From positions 42,084,575 through 42,148,574 of the forward strand of contig CM037876.1 in assembly GCA_021292165.1 (NCBI GenBank): DNA of 64,000 bases. Reading direction: 5' to 3'. Both the position numbers and the translations under genes were made by a program. Numbering within the stretch: position 1 is the stretch's first letter; every line of letters begins with the position of its first letter. Shown here piece after piece: positions 32,289-43,582 of this stretch. The notes under the pieces are model-generated. The model searched no databases. It saw only the letters and a program-made list of their open reading frames with translations, and was not told where the DNA came from. This stretch comes from Shinisaurus crocodilurus. Lineage: Eukaryota > Chordata > Lepidosauria > Squamata > Shinisauridae.

Positions 32289-32466
32289 CCTGTGGCTCAC
32301 GCTGGCTCAGCTTGTCTGAGTGTGGAAAGCTAAGCAGGGTCAGGCCTGGTTATTACTTGGATAGGAGACCCGACCCCTCCTCTAGTTTCCTGCATTGAGC
32401 AGGGGGTTGGACTCGATGGCCTTGTAGGCTCCTTCCAACTCAAAATCTATGAAATCTATGAAATCT
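32289..32466 (+). mobile_element. 5S rRNA-derived SINE with CR1-like tail
   Basis: The clearest copy. GCCTGTGGCTCACGCTGG, then TGTGGAAAGCTAAGCAGGGT and CAGGCCTGGTTATTACTTGG, ATAGGAGACC give the 5S internal control region. After CCCCTCCTCTAGTTTCCTGC the tail reads GGGGGTTGGACTCGATGGCC, CCTTCCAACTC, and ends in about 2.5 copies of AAATCTATG. It is transcribed from a type 1 pol III promoter if intact; mobilisation by CR1 is inferred from the tail. Confidence 0.88.
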
Positions 32467-32505
32467 CCAGCAAGGCTGAGATCTGAAGCTTCTGCTAATG
32501 TTTTA

Positions 32506-32660
32506 GGTTAACCACAGCTAAGCATAGTTGCCAAACCCTAAACTGTCACTGTGGCTAACCTTAGCAGTGGTTAGTGGAAACAAGCCAGTTTTATAAACCA
32601 CGGTTAGAAGTTGGCTTGTTTCTTCTAACCATACTTAGGGTTGACCACAGCTTGTCAGGT
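32506..32660. mobile_element. Palindromic MITE, GGTTAACCACAG type
   Basis: AGGTTAACCACAGCTAAGC mirrors ACTTAGGGTTGACCACAGC; the interior has AAACAAGCCAGTTTTATAAA and GAAGTTGGCTTGTTTC. Non-coding. Boundaries approximate, no duplication seen. Confidence 0.55.
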
Positions 32661-33065
32661 TCGAATGACAGGAGAAGCTGCAGTTAATAAAAAATGGAAG
32701 TGAAAACTTCCAAACTCTTCGCAGCCACAGAGGAGGAGGAGGGAGCATACAAGCCAAGACTTGACAGGGCTCATTTTCATATGATGCTAAACTATGTGTA
32801 GCATTACAAATGCATATTCTCCTAGTACACTTACATAACTTCACTACAACTGGGGGCCCAGTTGAACTGGGAGCTCACCTCTACTCTTTAGCAAGCTTAC
32901 CCCAATGAAAAGAAAAGGGTCAGCACAGGAGCACAGTGTGTAAATGTACAGACAGTTTCTGGAAAATAGAAAGAGTTTTAATACAATGGTATTTTGAGAA
33001 AATTAAATAAATGAAAACCTTAATTCGAAGAAAAAGAAGGTGTGCATGAGACCATTTGAAATATC
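32661..33065. other. No gene or classified repeat seen
   Basis: No domain, SINE or inverted terminal repeat recognised. Confidence 0.4.
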
Positions 33066-33073
33066 CTTTACAG

Positions 33074-33210
33074 CATGGGTAAAGAACCTATAGCCCTCCA
33101 GATGTTGTTGAACTACAACTCTCATCATCCTTGTCCATTGTTCACACTATTTGGAGCTGATAGGAGATGGAGTCCAACAACATCTGGAGGGCCACATGTT
33201 CCCCACCCTG
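33074..33210. mobile_element. hAT MITE with perfect 8-bp duplication
   Basis: CATGGGTAAAGAACCTATAG at left, GGCCACATGTTCCCCACCCTG at right around the palindrome AACTACAACTCTCATCATCC / GGAGATGGAGTCCAACAAC. CTTTACAG flanks both sides (33066-33073 and 33211-33218). Confidence 0.9.
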
Positions 33211-33218
33211 CTTTACAG

Positions 33219-34825
33219 AATATCCAGCTGTAATAAAGATGGAAGGTGCAACCAGAAATATATACATTTGTATTCTATGAAAAATTACAACCCACAGTAT
33301 CTTCCAGTGCCATCTAGGGTGCTGCAGTGACTTAGGGGGGTACAGTTCCTAATGTTTTTGGGGCAGGATGTCAAATATTGTTTCAAAATGAGTGTAATGT
33401 TAAGGAGCAGCACCTGCAACTCATAAACCAGATTAGCTGTCTGCATTTCCAGCCCCAGTATGCAGTGGCCGACTGCAACCCCATTTCTGATTAATCCCAA
33501 GCAGTAATTATTGGGCTGCAAGCTCTTAAAAGTCCTCCTCTATTCTGCCTATAAAATAGTCAGTAATGAGTTACATGGGAATGAGATTGGGGCACCTGCA
33601 GAAGCCAAGCTTTGAAGAAATCCATTGCCACAAATGGAGCAGCAACTTGGCATAACCACACAAGCGCGCATTCATGGTGACATTTTCAGTGCCACGACCA
33701 CAATTTCTACGGTCCTGTATGTAGCGGATGGACTGAGGCTCTTTCATTCCACAAAGGAGTCACACAGCTTGAGTCCTAAATGTAACTCCAAACTTTGCTG
33801 TAATATCTAAGGAATTTGCTAAATCATTTTCAGGTGCTTTTAGACCTGTGTGGCCTCTGAAATGAAACTGAGCAGGAAAGGAGTATAGGGTTACTATTTT
33901 GTTTTGTCATAAAGAGCAAGTCTTTTCCTCCTCAAGGCTCCTTGCCTGAACTGTAGGTGGCTACCCCCAGGGAGCTGGACTTAAAGAAAGCCAGCTGTAG
34001 GTGTATATTTGCCGCAGGAGTTCCCTACCACCACCACATCTATGTGGCCACCATGTGTGTCCACCAGGCCGGGAAAAAAGAATCAATTGAAAAACCCAGT
34101 GCTATTCTTACCTATACCTTTGTTTGCAAAGTGGTTGAGCAGCAGATGTGTTCCTAAGCGTCTCTTTGTTTCAAGCGGTATCAAGGCTTGTATGTGAGGC
34201 GCTGGTGCACATCGTTCAGATAGGGAGGCATCTGTGCAAAACTAAACTACGATAAAGTTGCCACGCATGCCAGCCAAGGTGCTGGAGGTTGAGTGCGGGA
34301 AGCAGGGAATGTTAGCTTTCAAGCTGTAATAATTCCACAGACACTCAGCGTAAAAAGGTGAGAGCTTTTCTTGGAAGCAGGGCAAGATTCCTAGCAACTG
34401 CTTAGACAAAATTAAAAACTAACAAGAGAAAGAAGGCAGGGGAAACTGGACAAAACATGCAATGTTAAATTCGTCTTTGCATTTAATGTTCAGGTTATTA
34501 AAATAATACAAATAGCATCAGCTGGCAGGCGGGGATGGGGAAGGCTGACAATTATTGTGACTGCAACAGGCTGATTTTCCTCAGTGATTCTGAGGGAAAT
34601 CTCTCCTTTGAATTTGCTATTTTAATTGGGAGGAAATCCCCTTTGATGCTAATGGGATTCCCCCCCCCCCTTGCAAAAGTAAACAACAAATCTCAGCTTC
34701 AAGAGGAGGGATTTTCCTCAGGATTGCGGCATGAGAGGAAAGGGTTATACTCCCCCTGTGATTCCCCCGTGTTACACTGCTGTGATCCCAATAATTATCA
34801 CACATACATACACCCAACTAACAAA
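33219..34825. other. Repeat-poor stretch, no gene seen
   Basis: About 1.6 kb without a recognised repeat. Frames of 61-78 codons carry no domain. A frame at 34535-34942 (135 codons) is interrupted by a (CA)n tract and overlaps a minus-strand frame; I do not regard it as a gene. Confidence 0.4.
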
Positions 34826-34849
34826 ACACACACACACACACACACACAA
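34826..34849. repeat. (CA)n microsatellite
   Basis: About twelve CA units, followed by a poly-T/A tract near 34857-34871. Confidence 0.9.
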
Positions 34850-35019
34850 TTTGCATTTTTTTTAAAAAAAAATTCTGCAGAGTTCCTGATTGTGCAGACA
34901 GGGCCTACAGGCCTGCTGTTCGTCATCTTTTGGTTGACCTAGTAAAGTTATTACACTTACATGGATTTGGGAATTTTTCTTACGGTCAACATGGCTACCT
35001 TTGTTTATTTGTTTTTAGG

Positions 35020-35250
35020 ATTGAAGAATTCAGAGCCAAGGAATTTGTGTTGAGTACAAGAAATGGAGCTCATGGCCCTTCCACACAAATATCCAAGCCC
35101 TTTTCTTTTCAGAAGTATAATTTAGGGCAGGAAGGGAGTCATTTCATTGCTGTTATTGTTAAACAATTGGGAGTCAGAAATCCTTGCTGATCTACTGCAA
35201 ATCACCCAGAGATCTTCCAGTACATCCAGATCTACCTTCTGCCCACCCTG
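35020..35250. mobile_element. Family W hAT-like fragment
   Basis: CATGGCCCTTCCACACAAAT, GAAGTATAATTTAGGGCAGG, GTTATTGTTAAACAATTGGG and ATCTACCTTCTGCCCACC parallel 21783-22110 and 45921-46257. The left terminus is missing, the right terminus is CACCCTG. Confidence 0.65.
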
Positions 35251-35885
35251 CTATAGGGCAGATTTTCATATGCCGTGGGGGACTTTCCTTCTCTCCGGTG
35301 GGTCTGCCCCCCCCCTCAGAAAGGTGCACCCAAAGGCAGATGCCAGGTCTTTGTTTTAGTAACAAGTTCCCTTTTTGCATCATACACCTGCGAAAAGCAG
35401 GCAGTTCCTCAGAGGTGTGTTGCCAAAAATAGCTGCAGGATGGATCCCCTTTCACACATGCACTTCTGGTGGGGAAGCTCGAGGGGGAGAGTGAAAGAAA
35501 GCCCCCAAATGCCTGTGGCAAGTTTCTCCCTAGTTGTGACGTTGAAAAAAATGTGGGCCCATTTAATGCGTAGCCTTTTATGGCAAAGTAACTAAAGTAT
35601 GGGAATTAGTCAAAGCAAATTTCCCTGGTTGTTTAAAATATTATCTTCAGAGTGATACCAAAAAGGATTTAGTCAGCTCCCATTAAGGTAAAGGATGGGC
35701 TCAAATGCCACGCATCAGCAGAACAATATGATCTTCTGACTTGGCACAGGGTCACACACACAATGAAAATTTAAAACAACCCTTTCTGTACAGAGACAGT
35801 ACTCATCTCATCTGTAGTTTCTTGAGAGCTGGGGGGAGAGAGAGAGATTATTTTCCTCACCTATTCAATTGTCTTGTAAATTAAG
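35251..35885. other. No gene seen
   Basis: Overlapping frames of 82-109 codons on both strands at 35184-35595 without a domain; the sequence is C/T-biased. Confidence 0.4.
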
Positions 35886-36172
35886 GGTGTACAGATTTTG
35901 TTAAATCCGTTCTGTCTGTGTTTCACAGATTGTCAGGTGTCTTTCATTTCATTATCCGCTCTCTGACGGAATTAAATTTTTTTTAAACCAGAATTTCATT
36001 CTACTTGCACTAATGCACGTAAGCACTAATCCCCTGGCCCCAAAACTGAAGAACCGGTCCGTGAGTCCGCAAAATCTGCATGAGTCAGAAAAAGCTGGTC
36101 TGCAGAATCCACAGATCAGATTCATAGAAATTTGAACTTATCTGAACCCATTGCAGGTTTCTCCGGCATCCC
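35886..36172. mobile_element. Possible decayed hAT-like element
   Basis: GGGTGTACAGATTTTGTTAAAT at left and TTTCTCCGGCATCCCT at right look like degenerate AGGGATGT-type ends as at 57377-57878. Interior CCGTGAGTCCGCAAAATCTG and GGTCTGCAGAATCCACAGA. No duplication; weak. Confidence 0.35.
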
Positions 36173-37184
36173 TACTTGTAATAAACGTTCTCCAAGCACA
36201 AAGCCCAGTTAACTTATTTCCCAGACGGTTATATCCCCCTTTCATGCAGTTTTGAGGTCAGTCTTCTTAAGACAGCTTCCTTCAAAATGAAGTACTGGAA
36301 TGATTGTGACTTCAGATATGTTCAGATATCCAGGGAGTCCCATGCATCCGCCAAAGTTGCTTCATCTCTCTCACATACACCGATGGAAGGGTTGCCCATT
36401 TTCCTCTCTGACTGCAGCCCCTCACAGTGCATCAAATGTTGGGGTTGGTGTAAAATGTTGGTCTGTGTGCTAGCCAGCTAAATGAAGCCCTGGCCTTCCA
36501 CACACAGCAGCAGAGTTTTCCCCCACGCAGCAGTTAGTGTCAGCGTTCCCAGTTGCATTTCATTTCAGGACTCAGGAATCACACTGTAGTCAAAACAGTT
36601 CTATTCTAACAGCTTTATTAACTTATAACAAAGTATCACTACAGGTTAAATCTACTTTATATTCCATATACTGTACAGAGTCCATGTGTAGAGTAAAAAG
36701 CCTTGAAGGCTCAGCAAAAGCATGTGCAGCTCAAAACCATAAAAGCATGATACATATGGCCGAAGCCTGGCCACTATACGCCATTAGCTTATTTACATCA
36801 TCACATGACTATTCTGTCTCACACCTAGTATTCTCACGCAAGGCTGCAAGTAAGAATAGCTCCGTAAACACAGACAGCCATGTACTGATTCCCTGTCTGA
36901 GAACTTTCCAGATAAGCAGTAAAAAAAAAACCCACTGCAACATAATTAAAACATAAGCATCACAACAAGCTAATTTTGCTTCACACACCAACATCAAATG
37001 CTTTTCCAGAGAATGCTCTGACCTTCAGGAGCATGTGCTTGGGAGGGGTCTGAACAGCATACTTGCTTTTTGGATCTCAGCCGAAGAAGAATTGCAAATA
37101 CCGGTAGTACCTATTAGAGACTGGAAAAACCTTTAGCTATTTACATTCTTGTCACTTACGACAAACAATGCATACTAATAGCCC

Positions 37185-37185
<1 letters not shown>
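36173..37185. other. No gene; unclassified, possible LTR-like text
   Basis: Near 36605-36630 GCTTTATTAACTTATAACAA is the complement of an AATAAA-bearing segment and may come from an LTR or LINE end. Frames of 62-139 codons show no domain. Confidence 0.35.

Positions 37186-37242
<57 letters not shown>
37186..37242. repeat. (ATT)n microsatellite
   Basis: About 19 ATT units (it yields poly-Ile or poly-Asn chance frames). It forms the tail of the minus-strand LINE end that follows. Confidence 0.95.
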
Positions 37243-37252
<10 letters not shown>

Positions 37253-37406
37253 ATTATCATTATTATTTTAATTGTATCCTGCCTTTTTCCCAACCTTTTC
37301 CCAACCTTTTCCCAAGGCGGCTCACAACCTTTAAAATCCATACAATTAAAACAGAAATAGAAAAATACAAAAGTTAAAAATAGAATTAAACCATCAATAA
37401 TATTAA

Positions 37407-37454
<48 letters not shown>

Positions 37455-37560
37455 ACAATACAATATACGTACCGGTAATATAAAATACAGCATTCCATTG
37501 CATCACAGGCTAGTTCCAAATGCTTGCTGGAACAGGAAGGTCTTTGCCTGCCTCTAGAAA
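37243..37560 (-). mobile_element. LINE 3' UTR (L2/CR1-group)
   Basis: The minus strand reads through GCAGGCAAAGACCTTCCTG and AGCCGCCTTGGGAAAAGG to the (AAT)n tail. GGCAAAGACCTTC is also found in the LINE end at 27225-27745. An (AT)n tract (37411-37448) and a local duplication of CCCAACCTTTT lie inside. Confidence 0.6.
37411..37448. repeat. (AT)n microsatellite
   Basis: About 18 AT units. Confidence 0.95.
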
Positions 37561-37599
37561 AAAAAAATGATTCCGTCAGTTGTCACAATAAGATATGTG

Positions 37600-38090
37600 A
37601 GTCATAGGGTTGGGTGAATCTGTCAGTTTCCCTTTCTTCAGCATTCAAAATTTTTAAAATCTCAAGCTCTTTCTCTTCCAAATACGAACTCTGCAAACTT
37701 TGGTAAATTCTTATCAGAAATGAAATGAAATGCTCATCCATCTGCGTAAGCAAAATTCAACAGGTATAGCTGTCACAAGCATGGAGAAGTCCATGTTGTA
37801 CCTGTCTCCTGTATAGCTGTTAAGATGAGGAGCCTGACAGAAAAAAGAAGTGGCAAAACTAATAGACCATGAACATGGTTGAATACACAGGGATTCAAGC
37901 CTAGACTTTTAAAGAACAAAGCACTCAAATTCCTGGATCTGGGTGGACAGTTTTGCTTTCTCCCACATTTGAATTCTTTTACATCTCAAGTTCTTTCTGT
38001 CCCAAATATGGAGAACTTTATGAATTTTGGAAAACTCATATCAAAACTGAACTGAAACAAAATTCTCACTCATCCCATCCTTATTGGCAA
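37600..38090. repeat. Unclassified element with internal direct duplication
   Basis: ATCTCAAGCTCTTTCTCTTCC, CAAATACGAACTCTGCAAAC at about 37657-37700 recur diverged at about 37982-38030 (ATCTCAAGTTCTTTCTGTCCC, AAATATGGAGAACTTTATG), each followed by TCA..AAA-TGAA-TGAAA and CTCATCC. The outer ends GGGTTGGGTGAATC and TTCTCACTCATCCCATCC are loosely inverted. Non-coding. Confidence 0.45.
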
Positions 38091-38559
38091 CTACTCGGTC
38101 GTACTTCATATGCCTAAGCTGCAATTTTGCACCATGATCCTTGATTGGAATGGACCTTACAGATGTTTAGTTGGGGGCAGGAAGAGGATGGAGAAAAACA
38201 TATCTATAGTATGTGGCATCTATGTGGCACTCTAAGTACACAAGTAGAAGGCCAATCTGTGAGTGGAGCCTTAGCTTTTTATCTCCCACATTGCACCAGT
38301 GACAGCTTCAGGTTTTGGAAGGCCCTTAGGTAAGATATCCTCAGTGGGCCCATCTCTTGTTAAAAGTGGGTTAGACAGACAGATACATGGAGGATAGGCC
38401 TATCAATACCTAAATGGAACCACCATTGTCACTATGCCTCTGAACAGCAGTTGCCAGGAAAGAACAAATAGGGAGAACTTCAGGTATTGATAGGCTTTCA
38501 TTGCCACTCCTCCCCCCTTTGTGGACTTCCCAGAGGTATCCAGTTGGCCAAGTTGCTGA

Positions 38560-38618
38560 ACTAGATGACGAACTTTTGGTCTGATCCAGCAGACCTTTCC
38601 TGATATTCTTATGTGCAT
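38560..38618 (+). mobile_element. CR1-like 3' tail fragment
   Basis: CTAGATGACGAACTTTTGGT, CTGATCCAGCAGACC, ATATTCTTATG parallels the 3' end of the CR1-like copy at 54158-54510. Confidence 0.6.
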
Positions 38619-38631
38619 CCATATATTAAAG

Positions 38632-38948
38632 TAGGGGTGTGGAACCTCTTTCAGCCTGAGGGCAAAGTTCCATTTCAGAGATGCTCTTGGGGGCTCCATT
38701 CCACTGATGGGAGAGACCGAAGGCAAATGGGGTGGGGCCAAAAACACCCAAAATGCCACCATATTTTAACTTGAAGCTTTTGCTGCCGGTAACTAAGCCT
38801 TAGGAGAGGCATTTCAACATTTTAGAATGTGGAAAAAGCTACACAAAAGCCAGGAAACCACCAAACCATTCAGGGGAAAGGGGTTGGGGCCATCTGGGGT
38901 CCCCAGAAGGCCAGTTTTGGCCCCTGGCCCTGAGTTTCTGCACCCCTG
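38632..38948. mobile_element. hAT element with 8-bp duplication
   Basis: TAGGGGTGTGGAACCTCTTT at left, GAGTTTCTGCACCCCTG at right; flanks TATTAAAG (38624-38631) and TATTTAAG (38949-38956), 7 of 8. Same family as 23691-24058. Confidence 0.85.
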
Positions 38949-38956
38949 TATTTAAG

Positions 38957-39328
38957 GATACCATAAGTACACTCAATAAGCATTGTCCTTTGTGCATGCA
39001 GATTGTCTTAAAGCAGCCATTTGATTTAAACCAGAAATTCCTTGAACCTTGAATTAAGCTGGCACATTTCCTACAGGAGAACAAGGCATCTTGTAGAGAT
39101 TATTCATGCAAATCAAGCCACCTTCCAAGCACTGAGCAGATCATCTGTTACTTCTTCACAATGTTGGCATGGAAGCCAGTTGTATGATTTCATATCAAGT
39201 GTGAGAAAAAAAGATCGATGCAGCCACACAGGGAGAGTTGCTCTGCCAAAAAATTTCAACTGGATGTTGCACCGGGGTATCTTATCTATTTATTCACTTA
39301 TACATATCTGAGCAAGCAAGAATGATCC
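38957..39328. other. No gene or classified repeat seen
   Basis: Directly precedes a CR1 fragment in the same orientation as a 39042-39311 frame, so may contain decayed CR1, but no motif was recognised. Confidence 0.35.
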
Positions 39329-39682
39329 ATCATGTGTCTAAGGACTCTTTCGGTATCAAATAGAGGGAAGGGAGTGCATTATCAGCTAGAACTCACAAAA
39401 CTGGAGTGCACCGCTCATGTTCAAAAAGGGATAAATGTAAAATGTACCACAAGAGAGAAAGGGAGCCAAGTGTACACACAGTATATGAAGGTTAGCTGGC
39501 CAGGCAGTAGCATTTCTGAGAAGTCTTGTGGGGTTATTGTAGCTAATGAATTGAACATGAATCAACAATGCAATGCCTTGGCACAAAAGGCGAATGACAT
39601 GTTCAATCGTATTAGCATAAGGACTGCATCCAAGACTCAGGAATTAATAGCACTTTTAAGGTCAGGGATAGGGGGAATATGA
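39329..39682 (+). pseudogene. CR1 LINE reverse-transcriptase fragment
   Basis: A 116-codon frame includes SISEKSCGVIVANELNMNQQ, CNALAQKANDMFNRISIRTA and SKTQELIALL, matching the CR1 ORF2 block that follows the catalytic reverse-transcriptase domain (KDLGVLVD...QC..AAKKAN pattern). Upstream YQLELTKLECTAHVQK fits less well. Fragment only, no 3' UTR. Confidence 0.72.
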
Positions 39683-40228
39683 TGGATGGCTTTTATTTAT
39701 TATTATATGTCAGAAAGAAAGAGGACAGTTGTGCCCCTTACTCACTCAGGGCAGGCTACAAAACACTGGGTTTAAATTATAAGAAGAGTTGCTGGCTAGT
39801 TCTCCTCTCCTAAGGAATCTGCTTAGCTGGTGTGTACACCTACATCAAAACCACTCTCCTCAGTATGCAACTGGAGCAGGCTTGCCATTCAAATGGCTAG
39901 GAAGCCCTATATGTTCCCTTACTGTATATTTCCTGGCCTGGTGTTTTCTTCAGACTGTGGATCTCTTGATTTCTCCATTGATTTTTGGATCCCATTCAAG
40001 GGGTTATCAGTAGCTCCAGCAGCCCATCTGTTAACAGCCTGAAAAATCCTCTCCCATAGAGATGTTCTGGAGATGGATGGAACACAGAACAGCAGTGCCA
40101 ATGTGGCTACTGACTTCTGAGCCAAAACTGGAGTTGGGGTTGGGTTCCAAGGGTAGTACAAAGGGATAGGCTTTCCTCTTGCACCAGTTCTAGGCCCCTA
40201 ATGTAGGATCTCATCTGCATCAGTACAG
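39683..40228. other. No gene or classified repeat seen
   Basis: A 74- and 70-codon overlapping pair and an 80-codon minus-strand frame lack domains. Confidence 0.4.
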
Positions 40229-40337
40229 TAGTAGTAGTAGGCGATCACTCGTGACCGAGTAAGATTGTTGTCTTCCAGGATAAAATTACAAAAAGAAAAT
40301 TATAAAAGGAGGATATTTCTAAAAAATTGTGTAGGCT

Positions 40338-42461
40338 CTAGCGATGGGTCCGTAAGTGACTGTGGAGGCCAATTCTAGATCCACACAGCTTCCCACAGTG
40401 AGGACACAGGTTACCAGATGGAAGATGGTCCTGTAAAGGATTCGTTTGACGTGCTTTTCGCTTAGCACGTTTCTCCCTTTCACCTTGCACTCGGGCTTCT
40501 TCAAAGTCCATGGAACCTTTGTGAAAGGCCAACCTCCAATTAGAGCGTTCATGGGCCAGAACTTCCCAGTTTTCGATGTTTATATTGCATTTTTTTAGAT
40601 TAGTCTTAAGAACATCTTTAAACCTCTTATATTGACCACCGATATTCCGCTTTCCATCCTTGAGTTGGGAATAAAGTAACTTCTTTGGGAGATGGCAGTC
40701 AGACATTTGAACAACATGACCGGTCCATTGAAGTTGGTGTTGAAGGATCATTTTTTCAACACTAGTAGTCTTTGCTTCTTCCAGTACACTGACATTTGTT
40801 CGCCTATCTTCCCAAGTAATTCGCAGGATTTTCCGGAGGCAACGTTGATTAAATCTTTCAAGGAGGTGGAAATGACGTTTATAGATAGTCCATGTTTCGC
40901 AGGCATACAATAAAGTTGGTAATACAATGGCTTCATAAACCAGCGTTTTGGTCTCTTTACAGATATCCCGATCCTCGAACACTCTGTTTCATTTGAGAAA
41001 ACGCGGCACTTGCGGAACTCAGACGATGCTGGATTTCACTGTTGATGTTAGCTGTAACAGAAAGATAGCTGCCAAGATAGAGAAAATGATCGACATTTTC
41101 CAGTATTGCCCCGCCAAGCTGGATAGATGGCATCACCAAAGGGTTAACTTGCACTTGCTGATAAAGCACTTTGGTTTTTTTGATGTTAAGTGAGAGACCA
41201 AGTTTTCCGTATGCTTCTGCAAAAGCATTTAGGATAGTTTGGAGATCATCCTCTGAATGTGCGGAGACCACATTATCATCAGCATACTGAAGTTCCACAA
41301 CGGAGGTTGTAATTACCTTACTTTTTGCTTTCAGCCTGCTGAGATTAAAAAGCTTTCCATCTGTTCGATACATGATTCCCACACCAGTGGGAAGTTTCCC
41401 CTCGACAAGATGTAAAATCATGGCGATGAAAATAGCAAATAATGTTGGGGCAATAACACATCCCTGTTTAACACCTGATCCCACTTTAAATGGAGCACCA
41501 TGAGAGCAACGGTTGTCCAAAACTGTTGCTGTCATGTTGTCATGGAGAAGTTGCAAGATATTCACAAATTTATTGGAGGATCCAATTTTCATAAGGATAG
41601 TCCAGAGAGCTGTTCGGTCTACAGTATCAAAGGCCTTAGCCAAATCAATAATTAGTGGTACATCAATAATAGAAGTACATTGTGGCCATATAAAGGGGTT
41701 GATTTTGCTCCCGGCATTTTTCTTGGACCTGACGTGCAGTAAAAATCATGCCTACTGTCCCTCTAGAGAGGCGGAATCCATATTGAGATTCAGGGAGGAT
41801 CTCTTCTGAAATAGATAGAAGACCGTTTGTGAAAATCCTAGCAAATATTTTACCTGCAGTAGCTAAGAGAGAAATGTCCCGATAGTTTCCACAGTCTGTT
41901 CTATCACCCTTCTTAAAGAGAGTGATAATTATGGCATCCCTGAAGTCTTCTGGGATCTCTTCTCTTATCCAGATTTTTTCGATGAGTTTATGAAGATGTT
42001 GTACAAGTTCGGGGGGGCCCTCCTTTAAAGATTTCAGCAGGAATCCCATCTGGTCCACTAGCTTTCTTATTCTTCATTTGATTAATGGCTTTTATAACGT
42101 CATCCAAAGTGGGGAGTATTGCAAGTTCCTCTCTAATTTGTTTTTGTGGGATTTGTGAAAAAAATCTCATTATCCACCTTAGATTTACGATTTAAAAGAT
42201 CATAATAATGCTCTTTCCAACGCAGTGCAATAGATTCTTTGTCTTTTAAGAGTTTGGTGCCATCTTTTGATTGTAAAGGGTTTGTACCATAGGTTTTTGG
42301 TCCATAAATGGCCCTTGTGGCCTTAAAAAAGCCCCGTGCATCATGGGATTCTGCAAGTTGTTGAGTTGAGCTTTCTTTTTCCACCAAGCATTCTTAACTT
42401 CTCTTGTTCTTCTTTGGACCTCAGCCTTTGCACTGGCGTAGATTTTTTTCTGGCAGCGCAA
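40338..42461 (-). pseudogene. LINE reverse transcriptase and C2H2 finger, frameshifted
   Basis: Successive blocks lie in different frames: AWWKKKAQLNN (about 42400), MKNKKASGPDGIPAEIFKGG (about 42100), ESQYGFRLSRGTVGMIFTAR (about 41780), AKAFDTVDRTALW (41643), GVKQGCVIAPTLFAIF (about 41470), ELQYADDNVV with the YADD site at 41275-41286, then LLYACETWTIYKRH and WTGHVVQMSDCHLPKKLLY (thumb and connection), ending in CPHCGKLCGSRIGLHSHLRT (C-x2-C-x12-H-x3-H). At least five frame changes between 42461 and 40982 make it inactive. Catalytic residues remain. Confidence 0.88.
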
Positions 42462-42616
42462 TTAATATCATTTTGCCATATTTGGAAGGCTTTCCTTTTT
42501 TGGTCAATTATATATTTAATCTCATTATCATTTTCATCAAACCAATCCTGATGTTTCTTAGTTTCATATCCAATAGTTTGTTCACAAGCTGCAGTAATGG
42601 AGGTTTTCAGCTTAGA

Positions 42617-43582
42617 TCAATGGTCCTCATTGTTATCAGGAGGTTCCGTAGGTAGATGTTCCTTAAGAAGTGATTGAAGACGAGTTTGCTTGATAGGATC
42701 TTGAAGGGCGTGGATGTTCATTTTACGCCTTGGTTTCCTTCCTTGAAGCCTACGTTGGGGAGCAATGTTGATAACCATAGTGGACTGGATTAGTCGGTGG
42801 TCTGTCCAGCAGTCGTCGGCACTCACCATGGCCCTAGTAAGAAGTACATTGTGGCGATCTCTACCACGGACAATTACATAATCCAGAAGATGCCAGTGCT
42901 TTGACCGAGGGTGCTGCCATGATGTTTTAAACTTATTTTTTTGTCAGAAGAGCGTGTTTGTAATAGTGAGATTATGCTCTGCACATTTAGACAAAAGTAA
43001 AATTCCGTTCGAGTTGCTATTACCAACTCCATCTTTTCCAATAGTTTCTGGCCATAAATCAAAGTCACGCCCGACTCTTGCGTTAAAGTCGCCCAGGAGG
43101 ATAATTTTATCCTCCTTAGGTATCTCTGACAGGAGAGTGTCCAACTGGGTATAAAAACTTTGCTTGATATCTTCATCAGCATCTAATGTTGGCGCATAAG
43201 CGCTCAAAATAGTTACCCGCTAGTTATTGGCGAGCTTTAATCGAAGAGTTATCAGGCGTTCGTTAATCCCAGTAGGAACTTCTGACAAAGAGTTCACTAG
43301 CTCATTTTTGATGGCAAAGCCTACTCCATGTATTCGTTGGTCCTGCTCAGGTAGTCCTTTCCAGAAGAAGGTATAACCTCCTTTTTCTTCCTTCAACTGT
43401 CCCTCTCCTGCCCTTCGAGTTTCTTGAAGTACTGCTATGTCAATTCTAAACCTTCTCAACTCCCTTGCAATAATAGCAGTCCTACGCTCAGGACGTTCAC
43501 TTTCTATGTTATCCAGCAAAGTCCATATATTCCATGTTCCAAAATTCAAACGTCTTTTTCGACCGCTAAATGGTGACCCCAC
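42617..43582 (-). pseudogene. LINE APE endonuclease domain, two in-frame stops
   Basis: LNFGTWNIWTLLD opens the domain (asparagine of the first motif), IAVLQETRRAGEG carries the catalytic Glu, LLGDFNARVG the Asp/Asn pair, and SADDCWTDHRLI the terminal Asp-His. These belong to apurinic-endonuclease-like LINE nucleases that nick the target to prime reverse transcription. The frame is conserved over the whole domain but broken by stops at 43220-43222 and 42944-42946. Upstream, 43583-43680 continues into 5' UTR. Confidence 0.88.

Noticed and set aside
32289..32380. Functional 5S rRNA gene
   Set aside because: Only part of the 5S sequence is present, with promoter-box changes and a fused CR1-like tail; it is a SINE head.
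36535..36960. Endogenous retroviral LTR
   Set aside because: Only a polyadenylation-like motif in reverse; no TG/CA boundaries, target duplication or coding region.
37156..37377. Poly-Asn or poly-Ile protein
   Set aside because: Direct translation of an (ATT)n microsatellite.
42336..42655. Plus-strand frames of 71-83 codons within the LINE
   Set aside because: Antisense to the reverse transcriptase; shadows of the minus-strand coding sequence.
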